Shown here: in pieces, positions 8,435 through 19,637 of the stretch | Position numbering within the stretch: position 1 is the stretch's first letter | Layout of the letters: each line of letters opens with the position of its first letter | Assembly: GCA_963736355.1 (NCBI GenBank) | Contig: CAVTOO010000008.1 | Coordinates: 165,967 to 229,966, forward strand | Reading direction: 5' to 3' | DNA from: CAVTOO01 sp963736355 | GTDB taxonomy: Bacteria; Pseudomonadota; Alphaproteobacteria; Rhizobiales; Xanthobacteraceae | Length of the DNA: 64,000 nt | The notes under the pieces: model-generated | Told to the model about the DNA's origin: nothing | Database searches by the model: none | Seen by the model: only the letters and a program-made list of their open reading frames with translations | Made by a program: the position numbers and the translations under genes

Positions 8435-9361
8435 ATGACTCACGGTATCCATCACGTCACGGCGATTGCCGGGCCGGCGGCCCGCAATGCCGATTTCTAC
8501 ACCCGCGTTCTCGGCCTTCGGCTGATCAAGAAGACCGTCAATTTCGACGACAGCAGCACCTATCACCTCTACTACGGCGACGAGGTCGGCCATCCCGGCA
8601 CCATCCTGACCTTCTTTCCGTGGGAGCATGCGGCGGCGGGCCGCCTCGGCATCGGCGAAACGCAGGAGACTGTGTTCCGCGTGCCTGAAGCTTCGCTCGG
8701 CTTCTGGCTGCAGCGCTTCATCGAACGCGGCGTGAAGCACTCCACGATCGAAAAGCGCTTCGGCGAAAGCGTGCTGTCGTTCCAGGACCCGGACGGTACG
8801 CGGCTTGCGCTCGCAGCTGTGCCCGGCGTCATGCATGAACCGGCATGGACGCAGGAGATCGCGTCGGAGAACGCCATTCGCGGCTTTCACAGCGTGAGTT
8901 TGCTGCTGGAAAAGTCCGCGCCGACCGGCGCTATCCTGACAGACGTGCTCGGTTTCGAGGAGACCGCGCGCGAGGGCAATGTCACGCGCTATCACGCGAA
9001 GAAGGCGCCCTGTGGCGGCTTCGTCGATCTGCGCGAGGCGGGCGGCTTTCTCGCATCCCGGCCGGGCGCAGGCTCGGTGCATCACATTGCCTTCCGCGCG
9101 GCCGACGATGCCGAGCAGGCGGCGATGGTGAAGAAGCTCGCCGACAATCACGGTATTCACGCCACCGAGCAGAAGGACCGCAATTACTTCCGTTCGGTCT
9201 ATTTCCGCGAGCCCGGGCATGTGCTGTTCGAGATCGCAACCGATCAGCCGGGCTTTGCCGTCGACGAGCCGGCAGAGACGCTGGGCAAGAGCCTCAAGCT
9301 GCCGCGCTTCCTCGAGAAGCATCGCCGCGAGATCGAGGCGGTTCTGCCGCCGATCGCCTAA
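8435..9361 (+). CDS. Ring-cleaving dioxygenase (MhqO-like, double VOC domain)
   Basis: This 308-residue cytoplasmic protein is built of two tandem VOC modules. The first begins GIHHVTAIAGPAARNADFY. The second begins at about residue 150 with IRGFHSVSLLLE and ends with the metal-site segment EPGHVLFEIATD. This is the layout of the MhqO/LinE-like extradiol ring-cleaving dioxygenases that open hydroquinones or catechols. ATG 8435 has GGAG 10 bases upstream and matches the usual N terminus. An esterase gene follows after 10 bases, as in Mhq-type clusters. The actual aromatic substrate is unknown. Confidence 0.85.
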   Translation: MTHGIHHVTAIAGPAARNADFYTRVLGLRLIKKTVNFDDSSTYHLYYGDEVGHPGTILTFFPWEHAAAGRLGIGETQETVFRVPEASLGFWLQRFIERGVKHSTIEKRFGESVLSFQDPDGTRLALAAVPGVMHEPAWTQEIASENAIRGFHSVSLLLEKSAPTGAILTDVLGFEETAREGNVTRYHAKKAPCGGFVDLREAGGFLASRPGAGSVHHIAFRAADDAEQAAMVKKLADNHGIHATEQKDRNYFRSVYFREPGHVLFEIATDQPGFAVDEPAETLGKSLKLPRFLEKHRREIEAVLPPIA

Positions 9362-9371
9362 CGGAGTGACG

Positions 9372-9996
9372 ATGGCTGACTTGTCCTTTGTTCACCGCTA
9401 CGAGGCGGGCGATGCAAATCGCCCGCCGGTTCTGCTGCTGCATGGCACCGGTGGCGACGAGAACGATCTGATCGATGTCGGGCGCCTCGTCGCGCCCGGC
9501 TTCGCGCTGGTATCGCCGCGTGGAAAAGTGCTGGAAGGCGGCGCACCGCGGTTCTTTCGCCGGATGGCGGAGGGTGTGTTCGACGAGGACGACGTACGCC
9601 GTCGCGCCGACGAACTCGCAGCTTTCGTTGGCGAAGCGCGCAAGGCCTACGGCCTCGCGGCTCCGGTCGTGCTCGGCTTTTCCAACGGGGCGAATATCGC
9701 AGCGGCCGTGATGCTGCGACATCCGCAAATCTTCGCGGGCGCCATGCTGCTGCGTGCGATGGTGCCGCTGCCGGATGCCCCGGCCGGCGATCTGGCCGGG
9801 ATGCCGGTGACGATCCTGTCGGGTGCGATGGACCCGATCATTCCGGCGGAGAATGCCGCACGGCTCGCCGCGTTGCTTGCAGGGTGCCGGCGCGACCGTC
9901 GATCACCGCACATTGCCCGCAGGCCATGGCCTGACGCAGGGCGACATCAACATCATGCGCGACTGGTTCGGCAAAGTGCCGGCGGTCGCTGTCTGA
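9372..9996 (+). CDS. Alpha/beta-hydrolase, MhqD-like carboxylesterase, one frameshift
   Basis: About 207 residues once one extra G near 9893 is removed. The corrected C-terminal frame continues to a TGA at 9994. The fold is a small phospholipase/carboxylesterase-type hydrolase. It has PPVLLLHGTGGDE near the N terminus, the nucleophile elbow GFSNGAN (serine in GxSxG) near residue 105, a SGAMDPIIP acid strand and a final PAGHGLTQGD holding the catalytic histidine after correction. It is 10 bases behind the dioxygenase gene, so the two are one transcript. Probably acts on ring-cleavage or quinone-adduct products. Confidence 0.85.
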
Positions 9997-9999
9997 TCG

Positions 10000-10413
10000 T
10001 CAGCCGAATTGCGTGCCGGCGGCAGCCGGCGCGCAACGCACCAGCCGTGAGTCTTCGACCGCCGCCTGGCGATGCTTGACCGCTTCGCGATAGACCGGAT
10101 CGCGCAGCATTTCGACGAACGCCTCCATCGAGGGGTATTCGGCGACGAATACCTCGTCCCAGCGCTCGTCCTCCGGTCCGATCAGGTTGAATTCGAAAGT
10201 TCCGCGCCAGGCAATGCGCCCGCCGACGCGGGCGAACACCGGCTGGCTTTCGCGGCCATACGCCGCATAGGCTTCCGCGCCGGTCGCCTGGCGGCCGTCC
10301 GGATAGGCGGCCTGCGTGCGGAAACGGACCAGATTGAGCATGTGCAACGGTCCCTTGCGCGGAAAGTCGCGGAACTCAAGGTAGCGTTCGCGGCTCGGAT
10401 CGACGTAGCCCAT
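10000..10413 (-). CDS. DUF1330-family protein
   Basis: This 137-residue soluble protein has the LHMLNLVRFR strand and the later DEVFVAEYPSMEAFVEML segment of DUF1330 / dimeric alpha-beta barrel proteins. These are small ferredoxin-like proteins of unclear enzymatic role. I chose ATG 10413, with AAGGGG about 8 bases upstream, over a longer in-frame opening that lacks family-like sequence. The gene converges on the esterase gene, with 3 bases between the stops. Confidence 0.75.
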   Translation of the reverse strand: MGYVDPSRERYLEFRDFPRKGPLHMLNLVRFRTQAAYPDGRQATGAEAYAAYGRESQPVFARVGGRIAWRGTFEFNLIGPEDERWDEVFVAEYPSMEAFVEMLRDPVYREAVKHRQAAVEDSRLVRCAPAAAGTQFG

Positions 10414-10570
10414 GCGTTTCCCCTTCGCTGGTGATCTTTGCGTTGCACTATAGCGCAGCCGCGCTTTGGCCTTCGGCCTTTCGTCTACATCGCCGTGAGG
10501 GTCGATCGGTATTGACCTCGCCGGGCGCAACCTTCAGTTTGGACAAAAGGGTTCATGGGAGGCTGTCTTG

Positions 10571-11530
10571 ATGCTTGCAAAGTCCACAAAAAAGTTTGTC
10601 GCGCCCGCACTGGTTGTCGCGGCGGTGTTCGCCGCTGCACCCGCCAAGGCGCAGCAATTCGTCAATGTGCTCACCGGCGGCACATCCGGCGTTTATTATC
10701 CGCTCGGCGTCGCGCTCGGTAAACTCTACGGCGACAAGATTTCCGGCATCAAGACGCAGGTCCAGGCGACGCGCGCCTCGGTTGAAAACCTGCAGCTGCT
10801 CGAGCAGGGCCGTGGCGAGATCGCCTTCACGCTCGGCGACTCGCTGAAAGCCGCATGGGATGGCGACGAAGAGGCCGGCTTCAAGGCCAAGCTTGGCAAG
10901 CTGCGCACGCTCGGCGCGATCTATCCGAACTACATCCAGCTGGTTGCGACCAAGGAAAGCGGCATCACCACGCTCGCCGATCTCAAGGGCAAGAGCCTGT
11001 CGGTCGGTGCGGTGCGATCCGGCACGGAATTGAACACCCGCGCCATCCTCACGGCCGCCGGCATGACCTACAAGGATCTCGGCAAGGTCGAGTATCTGCC
11101 GTTCGCCGAATCCGTCGATCTGATGAAGAACCGCCAGCTCGGCGCGACGCTGCAATCGGCCGGCCTCGGTGTCGCCTCGATCCGCGATCTTGCGGCCGCC
11201 AACGACGTCGTCGTGGTTGCGGTGCCGAAAGCCACGGTCGACAAGATCGGACCTCCGTTTGTGTCGGTCAATATTCCGGCCAACACCTATCGCGGCCAGG
11301 ACAAGCCGGTGCCGACGGCCGCCGTCATCAACTATCTCGTCACCCATAGCGGCGTGTCCGACGATCTCGCCTATCAGATGACCAAGCTGGTGTTCGAGAA
11401 TCTGCCGGACCTCGCCAGCGCCCACGCTGCTGCGAAGGAAATCTCCGTTGAAGGCGCGCCGAAGGGCTCGCCGATTCCGCTGCATCCGGGTGCCGAACGC
11501 TACTATCGCGAAAAAGGCCTCATCAAGTAA
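10571..11530 (+). CDS. TAXI-family TRAP transporter solute receptor
   Basis: This 319-residue exported protein has a signal peptide (MLAKSTKKFVAPALVV through AKAQ). The mature N terminus reads FVNVLTGGTSGVYYPLGVALG, characteristic of TAXI solute receptors. LADLKGKSLSVGAVRSGTE is the hinge-region segment. It captures a small organic solute in the periplasm and delivers it to the membrane subunit encoded next; the solute is unknown. GGGAGG lies 7-8 bases before ATG 10571. A hairpin separates it from the permease gene. Confidence 0.92.
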   Translation: MLAKSTKKFVAPALVVAAVFAAAPAKAQQFVNVLTGGTSGVYYPLGVALGKLYGDKISGIKTQVQATRASVENLQLLEQGRGEIAFTLGDSLKAAWDGDEEAGFKAKLGKLRTLGAIYPNYIQLVATKESGITTLADLKGKSLSVGAVRSGTELNTRAILTAAGMTYKDLGKVEYLPFAESVDLMKNRQLGATLQSAGLGVASIRDLAAANDVVVVAVPKATVDKIGPPFVSVNIPANTYRGQDKPVPTAAVINYLVTHSGVSDDLAYQMTKLVFENLPDLASAHAAAKEISVEGAPKGSPIPLHPGAERYYREKGLIK

Positions 11531-11548
11531 AAGCAAAACCTATCTCTT

Positions 11549-11573
11549 CCTCTCCCTGCGATGCAGGGAGAGG
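11549..11573 (+). repeat. Perfect hairpin between TRAP receptor and permease genes
   Basis: An 11-bp stem CCTCTCCCTGC/GCAGGGAGAGG has a 3-base loop. No T-tract follows, so it may stabilise the 5' message rather than terminate it. That would fit higher expression of a binding protein than of its permease. The same CTCTCCCT...AGGGAGAG core recurs at 54290. Confidence 0.6.
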
Positions 11574-11590
11574 GATCCGTTTGGAATGGT

Positions 11591-13703
11591 ATGGACAAGC
11601 AAACTGCGACCGACGACGTAACCAATCCCGCCCTCGACACCTTCGAGCACGGCTTCCCCGATGGCTTCGGGCCGGGTAACTGGAGCCATCTGGCTTACGC
11701 GGTCGCCATCGCCTTCGCCGTCTTTCAAGTCGCGATTTCGGCCTGGCACGGTCTGCCGTCGCAGGCGGTGCGCGGCATTCACGTCGGCTTTCTGCTCTTG
11801 TTGTCGTTCGGCATGCTCGGCAACTTCACCGCGAAGTCCACGGCCGCGCGCACGCTGTTCTGGCTCGTCGGGGTGTTCGGCTTCTGCCTCGGTCTTTATC
11901 AGTATGTCTTCTACAATGACCTGATCCTGCGCGACGGTGATCCCTCGACGCTCGATCTCGTCACCGGCACCTTGCTCGCCGTTCTGATCTTCGAGGCGAC
12001 GCGCCGCATGATGGGCAATGCGCTGCCGGTCATGTGCGGCGTCGTGCTGCTGTACTGGGCCTTCGGCCAGTATCTGCCGGCGCCGTTCAATCATCGCGGC
12101 TATGGCTTCGACCAGATCATCTCGCATCTGTCGTTCGGCACCGAAGGTTTCTATGGCGTGCCGATCTATGTGTCGGCGACCTACATCTTCCTGTTCATCC
12201 TGTTCGGATCGTTTCTCGAACGCGCCGGCATGATTCATCTGTTCAACGATGTGTCGCTCGGCCTGTTCGGCGGCACGCGCGGCGGACCGGCCAAGGTCGC
12301 GGTGTTTTCCTCCGGCCTGATGGGCACGATCTCCGGATCCGGCGTCGCCAATGTCGTCGCCGTCGGGCAGTTCACGATTCCACTGATGATCAAGTTCGGC
12401 TACCGGCGCGCGTTTGCCGCCGGTGTTGAGGCCACCGCCTCGATGGGCGGACAGATCATGCCGCCGGTGATGGGCGCGGCCGCCTTCATCATGGCCGAGA
12501 CGCTCGGCGTCGATTACGCCACCATCGTGCGCGCCGCCGTCATTCCCGCCATTCTCTATTTCGCCTCCGCGTTCTGGATGGTGCATCTGGAAGCCGGCAA
12601 ATATGGCCTCGTCGGCATGTCGCGCGAGGACATGCCGAACCCGCTCAAGGCGCTGTCGCAGCGCTGGTATCTGGCGCTGCCGCTCGCGGTGCTGGTGTTC
12701 ATGCTGTTCGAGGGTTTCACGCCGCTCTATGCCGGCACCATGGGGCTCGCGCTCACGGTCGGCCTCATTCTCGGCGCCAGCATCGCGCTCGATCTGCCGA
12801 AAACCGTTCTGCGCGTCATTTTCTGGGTCGGGCTTGCGCTTGTCGCCGGTGCGCTGCTCCGGCGCGGCATCGATATCCTGTCGGTCGTGGCGGTGATCGC
12901 CGTGCTGGTTCTGGCGAACGCATTCACGCGCGGTGGCCGCGAAACGCTGGTGGCCTGCCGCAATTCGATGGCGGATGCGTCGAAATCGGCGCTGTCGGTC
13001 GGCATCGCCTGCGCCATCGTCGGCACCATCATCGGCATGATGACGCAGACCGGCGTCGGCACCGTGTTTGGGTCCTGGGTGATCGGCCTTGGCGAGACCA
13101 GCCTGTTTCTGGCGCTGGTTCTCACCATGATCCTGTCGATTCTGCTCGGCACCGGCATCCCGACGATCCCGACCTACATCATCGTCGCGGCACTGGCCGC
13201 GCCCGCGCTCGCCAAGCTCGGCGTGCCGCTGATCATCAGTCACATGTTCGCGTTCTACTACGGCATCATGGCCGATCTCTCGCCGCCGGTGGCACTGGCT
13301 GCGTTGGCGGCAGCGCCGATCGCCAAGGAAAATCCCGACAAGATCGGCTGGGAGGCGATGCGGGTTGCGCTGGCGGGCTACGTCATTCCGTTCATCGCGG
13401 TCTATTCGCCGGCGCTGATGCTGCAGGCGGGCGATCCGATGGAAGCGAAGCTCGGCTTCTACGGCGCGGTCGTCTATGCGGTGGTGAAGGCATGTGTCGC
13501 CATTGCGCTATTCGGCATGACGGCCATTGGATTTCTGTTTGCGCGCATGAGCGTCACGGAACGTGTCGCCGCGTTTCGCTGCCGCCTTCCTGCTGCTGGG
13601 CGAGTTTGCCTATAGCGATGCGCTTGGCTTTGCCGGCGCGGCGGCGCTTGTTGCGTGGCTGCGCTGGAATGCACCTCTCAAAAGCAGCCCGGCAATTCCA
13701 TGA
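11591..13703 (+). CDS. TRAP transporter permease, fused 4TM/12TM (DctQM-like), one frameshift
   Basis: About 703 residues after removing one extra T near 13575. The corrected end then runs to TGA 13701. It is a many-spanning inner-membrane protein. The N-terminal ~200 residues form the small-subunit-like part and the rest the large DctM-like channel, with GTISGSGVANVVAVGQFTIP, MGGQIMPPVMGAAAF and LGTGIPTIPTYIIVAA motifs typical of TAXI-TRAP permeases. It couples solute uptake to an ion gradient using the receptor encoded upstream. Its corrected stop overlaps the start of the DUF1850 gene (ATGA). Confidence 0.92.
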
Positions 13704-14068
13704 GCGCGTGCATTGTTGCGGGCGGCGTCCTCAAGGCGCTGCAGGTCGCGGGCTTTACGCTGGCCTGGACGCACTCGGTGCAGAAGACCGAATGGCAGGA
13801 AGACTGGATCGCAACATCGCGCGGGCTCGAGATTGTCGAGGCGCGCATCAAGGGCAGCGGCGCGGGCATGGACCCGCCGCCGGAGGCGAAATTGGTCGAT
13901 GGCTGGTGGCAGTGGAGGCCGCAGCGGCCGCCATTGCCCGAACTGGTGCTTTCCAATTCGCGCAACGCTGCCGCATGGCGCGTCTGCATTCAGGGGCAAT
14001 GCCAAAGTCTCGACGATATTCTCGGGCCCGCCGCAGGCGACGGCACGGTGACGTTCAAGGCTTGTTAG
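13700..14068 (+). CDS. DUF1850 protein of TAXI-TRAP operon
   Basis: This 122-residue protein has the family-typical TLAWTHSVQKTEWQEDW motif and a GAGMDPPPEAKLVDGWW segment. DUF1850 proteins nearly always sit beside TAXI-type TRAP transporters, but their role is not established. The ATG at 13700 overlaps the corrected permease stop, indicating translational coupling. The first ~12 residues (SACIVAGGVLKALQ) may be a weak membrane anchor. Confidence 0.85.
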   Translation: MSACIVAGGVLKALQVAGFTLAWTHSVQKTEWQEDWIATSRGLEIVEARIKGSGAGMDPPPEAKLVDGWWQWRPQRPPLPELVLSNSRNAAAWRVCIQGQCQSLDDILGPAAGDGTVTFKAC

Positions 14069-14082
14069 GGCGTGTGGCGCTG

Positions 14083-15386
<1,304 letters not shown>

Positions 15387-15598
15387 GCCATGTTGGTATC
15401 ACAGCGCCGCCTGTGCAGGACATCTGCTTGCAAAAGCCACAAGGCGCTGAAATCGTTCGCGAATAGCGGCTGCGACAAAAGGATAATGCAGATTTGATCG
15501 GGATCACTGGTAGTGGAACCGGGATCTGTCATGCGTGCAGGCGAGCGTGACATAATGGCTCATACCGCCCGAAGAGGCGGGTCACCGGGAGGATCGGC

Positions 15599-17514
15599 AT
15601 GGACGCGCAAGCGAGCCGCTATCACGAGGTCTATGCTGCCTGGCAGCGAGATCCGGAACGCTTCTGGGCGGAGGCGGCCCGCGAGATCGACTGGATTGAG
15701 CCGGCCGCCAAGGTGTTCGACCCGCAGGCGGGGGTCTATGGCCGTTGGTTCGCGGGCGCATCGTGCAACACCTGCTACAACGCGCTCGATCGTCATGTCG
15801 CGCGCGGCCGGGCGAAGCAGCCGGCGCTGATCTACGATTCACCCGTCGCCGGCCTCACAACGACATTCACTTACGAGCAGATGCTGTTCGAGGTCGCAAC
15901 GCTTGGCCGCGATCCTTCAGGACTTCGGTGTCGGCAAGGGCGACCGCGTCATCATCTACATGCCGCTGGTGCCGGAAGCGGTGTTCGCGATGCTCGCCTG
16001 CGCCCGCATCGGCGCGGTGCATTCGGTGGTGTTCGGCGGATTTGCCGCCGCTGAGCTGGCCAAGCGCATCGACGATGCGCACCCGAAGGTGGTGTTCTCG
16101 GCGAGTTGCGGTCTGGAACCCAGCCGTATCGTCAAATACAAGCCGCTGCTCGACGAGGCCGTGGCGATGGCCACGGCAAAACCCTCGGCGTGCGTGATCC
16201 TGCAGCGCCCGCAGGAGACGGCCGATCTCACGGCGGGCCGCGATCACGATTGGGGCAGCTTGCGCGATGCCGCGATCGCAGCCGGCAAACGCGCCGATTG
16301 CGTCCCCGTGCTGGCGACCGATCCGCTCTACATTCTCTACACCTCCGGAACCACCGGCGTGCCGAAGGGCGTCGTCCGCGACAATGGCGGCCACATGGTC
16401 GCGCTGAAATGGTCGATGAAGAATCTTTACGACATCGATCCCGGCGAAGTGTGGTGGTGCGGATCCGACATCGGCTGGGTCGTCGGCCATTCCTATATTG
16501 TTTATGGCCCGCTGCTGCATGGCTGCACGTCGGTGATGTATGAGGGCAAGCCCGTCGGCACGCCCGATGCCGGCGCATTCTGGCGCGTCGCCTCGCAGCA
16601 CAAGGCGGTGGCGCTTGTTCACCGCGCCGACCGCGTTCCGCGCCATCCGCAAGGAAGATCCGGATGGCAAGCTGATCGGCCAGTACGATCTGTCGTCATT
16701 CCGTACGTTGTTTCTGGCCGGCGAGCGCGCCGATCCGCCGACGGTGCAATGGGCGGAAGACAAACTGAAGACGCCGGTGATCGATCACTGGTGGCAGACG
16801 GAAACGGGCTGGTGCATCGCGGGCAATCCGCTGGGCCTGGGTGCACTACCGGTCAAGCACGGTTCGGCGACCGTGCCGATGCCAGGTTACGACGTGCGCG
16901 TTGTCGATGAATCCTGCAAGGAACTCGGGCGCAACACCATCGGGTCGATCGTGGTGAAACTGCCGATGCCGCCGGGCGCATTTCCGACGCTGTGGCAGCA
17001 GGACGAACGCTTCCGTGAAAGCTATCTCGCCGAATTTCCCGGCTACTACAAAACCGCCGATGCGGGCTTCATCGACGATGACGGCTATGTTCATGTGATG
17101 GGCCGCACCGACGACATCATCAACGTCGCCGGTCATCGCCTGTCGACGGGCGGCATGGAGGAGGTGCTGGCGGCGCACCCCGATGTGGCCGAATGCGCGG
17201 TGATCGGAGTCGCGGATGCCACCAAGGGCGAAGTGCCCTGCGGCTTTGCCGTGCTCAAGGCCGGCGTGGCGCGTGCGTCGTCGGATGTGGAGAAGGAACT
17301 CGTGGCGCTGGTGCGCGAGCGTATCGGCCCTGTCGCGTCATTCAAGCTTGCGATCACGGTGGCGCGGTTGCCCAAGACCCGCTCGGGCAAGATCCTGCGC
17401 GGCACCATGAAGAAGATCGCCGATGGCGAGCCATGGACGATGCCGGCGACAATCGACGATCCCGCGATCCTCGATGAGATCGGCGGCGCGCTGAAATCGC
17501 ACGGGGTGGGGTAG
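15599..17514 (+). CDS. prpE: Propionate-CoA ligase / acyl-CoA synthetase, two frameshifts
   Basis: About 637 residues once two extra T bases (near 15903 and 16615) are removed. It belongs to the ANL adenylate-forming family. It shows NTCYNALDRHV and PALIYDSPV near the N terminus, which are typical of PrpE-type propionyl-CoA synthetases. The AMP-binding P-loop YTSGTTGVPKGVV, WWQTETGW, YYKTADAGF and the C-terminal lysine motif KTRSGKILRGTMKKIA are also present. It activates propionate (or acetate) with ATP and CoA. GGGAGGA precedes ATG 15599 by about 6 bases. No methylcitrate-cycle genes are nearby. Confidence 0.9.
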
Positions 17515-17522
17515 GGCACATA

Positions 17523-17614
17523 CTGTCATGCCCGCGCAGGCGGGCATCCAGTAAGCGTAAGCCTTCTTAAAGGCCGGGGTGTACTGGATCGTCCGCCTTC
17601 GCGGACGATGACAG
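17523..17614. repeat. Composite inverted repeat (TGTCATGCCCGC family)
   Basis: Hairpin TGTCATGCCCGCG...CGGGCATCCAGTA (17524-17552) is followed by TACTGGATCGTCCGC...GCGGACGATGACAG (17582-17614). The outer ends CTGTCAT and ATGACAG are also inverted, giving a two-hairpin element. Single-hairpin relatives are at 42561 and 55029. It lies between the convergent prpE and trcR genes. Confidence 0.75.
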
Positions 17615-17625
17615 CAACACAAACC

Positions 17626-18336
17626 TTACTCGTCGTCGGGCTGTTCGTTGGCCTTGCCGCCGATCTTCTTGAGCTTGGCGAACACGGCGTCGACATTGAG
17701 GTCGCCGCCTTCGCGCTGCTCGGCCGCTTCTTCCTCTTCGGCTTCCTTGCGCGCGGTGGTCTCCGAGGCCGGCAGCAGCGTGGCTCCACCATACGAAGTC
17801 GGCGCCGGCTTTTCCTTGGCGGCACGCTGCACTTCGAAATCGAGATCGATCTGCGAGCACAGGCCGAGCGTGACGGGATCGAGCGGCGTCAGCGTCGAGG
17901 CATTCCAGTGCGTTCGCTCGCGGATGCTGGAGATCGTCGCCTTGGTGGTGCCGACGAGGCGCATGATCTGCGCGTCCTTCAATTCGGGATGATTGCGAAC
18001 CAGCCACAGAATCGCGTTCGGGCGATCCTGGCGGCGCGACACCGGTGTATAGCGCGGGCCCTTCTTGCGCTTGGGCTCCGGCAGCGTGACCTTCTGATCG
18101 GCGAGCTTGAGGCGGTATTCCTGGTCGCCCTCGGCCTTCTGAATTTCTTCGCGCGTCAACTGGCCGGTCGCGATCGGATCGAGGCCCTTGATGCCCTGCG
18201 CGGAATCGCCATCGGCGATCGCCTTCACCTCAAGCGGATGCATTTTGCAGAAGTCCGCGACCTGGTCGAAGGACAAAGCGGTGTTGTCGACCAGCCAGAC
18301 GGCCGTTGCCTTGGGCATCAAAGGAATGTTGCTCAC
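17626..18336 (-). CDS. trcR: DUF1013 cell-cycle transcriptional regulator TrcR
   Basis: This 236-residue protein matches the alphaproteobacterial DUF1013/TrcR family. Residues ~1-80 contain LPLMPKA-like and LSFDQVADFCKMHPLEVKAIADG segments. A helix-turn-helix-like block lies at ~115-150 (AILWLVRNHPELKDAQIMRLVG and ATISSIRERTHWN). The C terminus is acidic and low-complexity (EEEEAAEQREGG). The family is conserved across the class and linked to cell-cycle transcription. The GTG start at 18336 is preceded by GGAG, and the family N terminus begins there. Confidence 0.88.
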   Translation of the reverse strand: MSNIPLMPKATAVWLVDNTALSFDQVADFCKMHPLEVKAIADGDSAQGIKGLDPIATGQLTREEIQKAEGDQEYRLKLADQKVTLPEPKRKKGPRYTPVSRRQDRPNAILWLVRNHPELKDAQIMRLVGTTKATISSIRERTHWNASTLTPLDPVTLGLCSQIDLDFEVQRAAKEKPAPTSYGGATLLPASETTARKEAEEEEAAEQREGGDLNVDAVFAKLKKIGGKANEQPDDE

Positions 18337-18644
18337 GGGCCTATCTCCACAGACAAAGGTTTCTTGCGCTTCGCCCGCCTCTCGGAGGCGAAGCCGTTGT
18401 CATCAGCGATGACGGGGATTGGCCGCAATATAGTCGTTTGGGGGCTGCTGGCGCAATGGGCGCCTTCCCTTGAAACTTGACAGGATTGGCCGATGCGGCC
18501 CAAGACCTTAACAAATCTGGACCAGAATCCGGGGTCCCGGACAATCCGCCAGGGGTGGGTCAAAGGGCTTCAATCGGCCGTGATTTTAGCTTTTTTTGGA
18601 ACAGGCAGCCCGGATGCCCCGCGGCGCCAAATACAAGTGAGACA
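18337..18644. other. 308-bp divergent intergenic region, trcR / ispH
   Basis: Holds the upstream regions of both genes. A TTGACA at 18477-18482 points toward ispH, but no convincing -10 follows. I see no RNA gene or repeat family member here. Confidence 0.5.
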
Positions 18645-19634
18645 ATGTCGGCCAAGCCGAAACTGACCGTTCTGCTCTGCTCGCCGCGCGGCTTCTGCGC
18701 CGGGGTGGTGCGTGCCATCGATACGGTGGAACGGGCGCTGACGCTGTATGGCCCGCCGGTCTATGTGCGCCACGAGATCGTGCACAATCGCTATGTGGTC
18801 GAGAGCCTGCGGGCCAAGGGCGCCATTTTCGTCGACGAGCTGGACGAAATTCCGCAGACCACCGCGCCGGTGGTGTTCTCCGCCCATGGGGTGCCGAAAT
18901 CGATCCCCGAGGAGGCCGGCCGTCGCAATTTCTTCGCCCTCGACGCCACCTGTCCGCTCGTCACCAAGGTGCATCGCGAAGCCGAGATTCATTTTCGCCG
19001 CGGCCGCGAGATCGTGCTGATCGGCCATGCGGGTCATCCCGAGGTCGCGGGCACCATGGGCCAGCTGCCGCCGGGCACGGTGAAGCTTCTGGAGACGGTG
19101 ACGGACGCCGCCGCGTTTCAGCCGCGCGATCCGGAACAACTCGCCTATGTGACGCAGACCACGCTGTCGATCGACGATACCGCCGAAATCGTCGCGCTGC
19201 TCAAGGAGCGCTTTCCGCACATCGTCGGCCCGCACAAGGAAGACATCTGCTACGCCACCACCAACCGCCAGCTCGCGGTCAAGCAGGTGGCGCCGCACGT
19301 CGATGCCATGATCGTCGTCGGTGCGCCGAACTCCTCCAATTCGCAGCGCCTGCGCGAAGTCGCCGAGCGTGAAGGGTGCCGCGTGTCGCTCCTGGTGCAG
19401 CGGGCGGCCGATCTCGATTGGTCGAAGTTGTCGGGTCTCACGCGGCTCGGCATCACCGCCGGCGCCTCCGCACCGGAAATCCTCGTCGAGGAAATCATCG
19501 ACGCCTTCGCGGTGCATTACGATGTCAGCGTCGAGACCGTGTCGGCGGCCGAAGAGGGCGTGTTCTTCCCGCTGCCGCGGCCGCTGCGTCAGGATGCGGC
19601 CGCCGACGGCGCGCAAAACAGCGCGGCGGAGTAG
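18645..19634 (+). CDS. ispH: 4-hydroxy-3-methylbut-2-enyl diphosphate reductase (IspH/LytB)
   Basis: This 329-residue [4Fe-4S] enzyme does the last step of the MEP isoprenoid pathway, making IPP and DMAPP. The three cluster cysteines are visible in SPRGFCAGV (near residue 20), LDATCPLVTKVH (near 103) and DICYATTNRQ (near 200). The substrate-binding SAHGVP and IVVGAPNSSNS segments are also intact, as is the GITAGASAPE motif. I chose ATG 18645 because the family begins here; the long upstream in-frame stretch is not family-like. thrB starts 3 bases after its stop. Confidence 0.97.
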   Translation: MSAKPKLTVLLCSPRGFCAGVVRAIDTVERALTLYGPPVYVRHEIVHNRYVVESLRAKGAIFVDELDEIPQTTAPVVFSAHGVPKSIPEEAGRRNFFALDATCPLVTKVHREAEIHFRRGREIVLIGHAGHPEVAGTMGQLPPGTVKLLETVTDAAAFQPRDPEQLAYVTQTTLSIDDTAEIVALLKERFPHIVGPHKEDICYATTNRQLAVKQVAPHVDAMIVVGAPNSSNSQRLREVAEREGCRVSLLVQRAADLDWSKLSGLTRLGITAGASAPEILVEEIIDAFAVHYDVSVETVSAAEEGVFFPLPRPLRQDAAADGAQNSAAE

Positions 19635-19637
19635 GGC

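Noticed and set aside
11540..13243. 567-codon open frame on the minus strand, opposite the TRAP permease
   Set aside because: Same kind of shadow. The plus strand has an unmistakable TRAP permease with conserved motifs.
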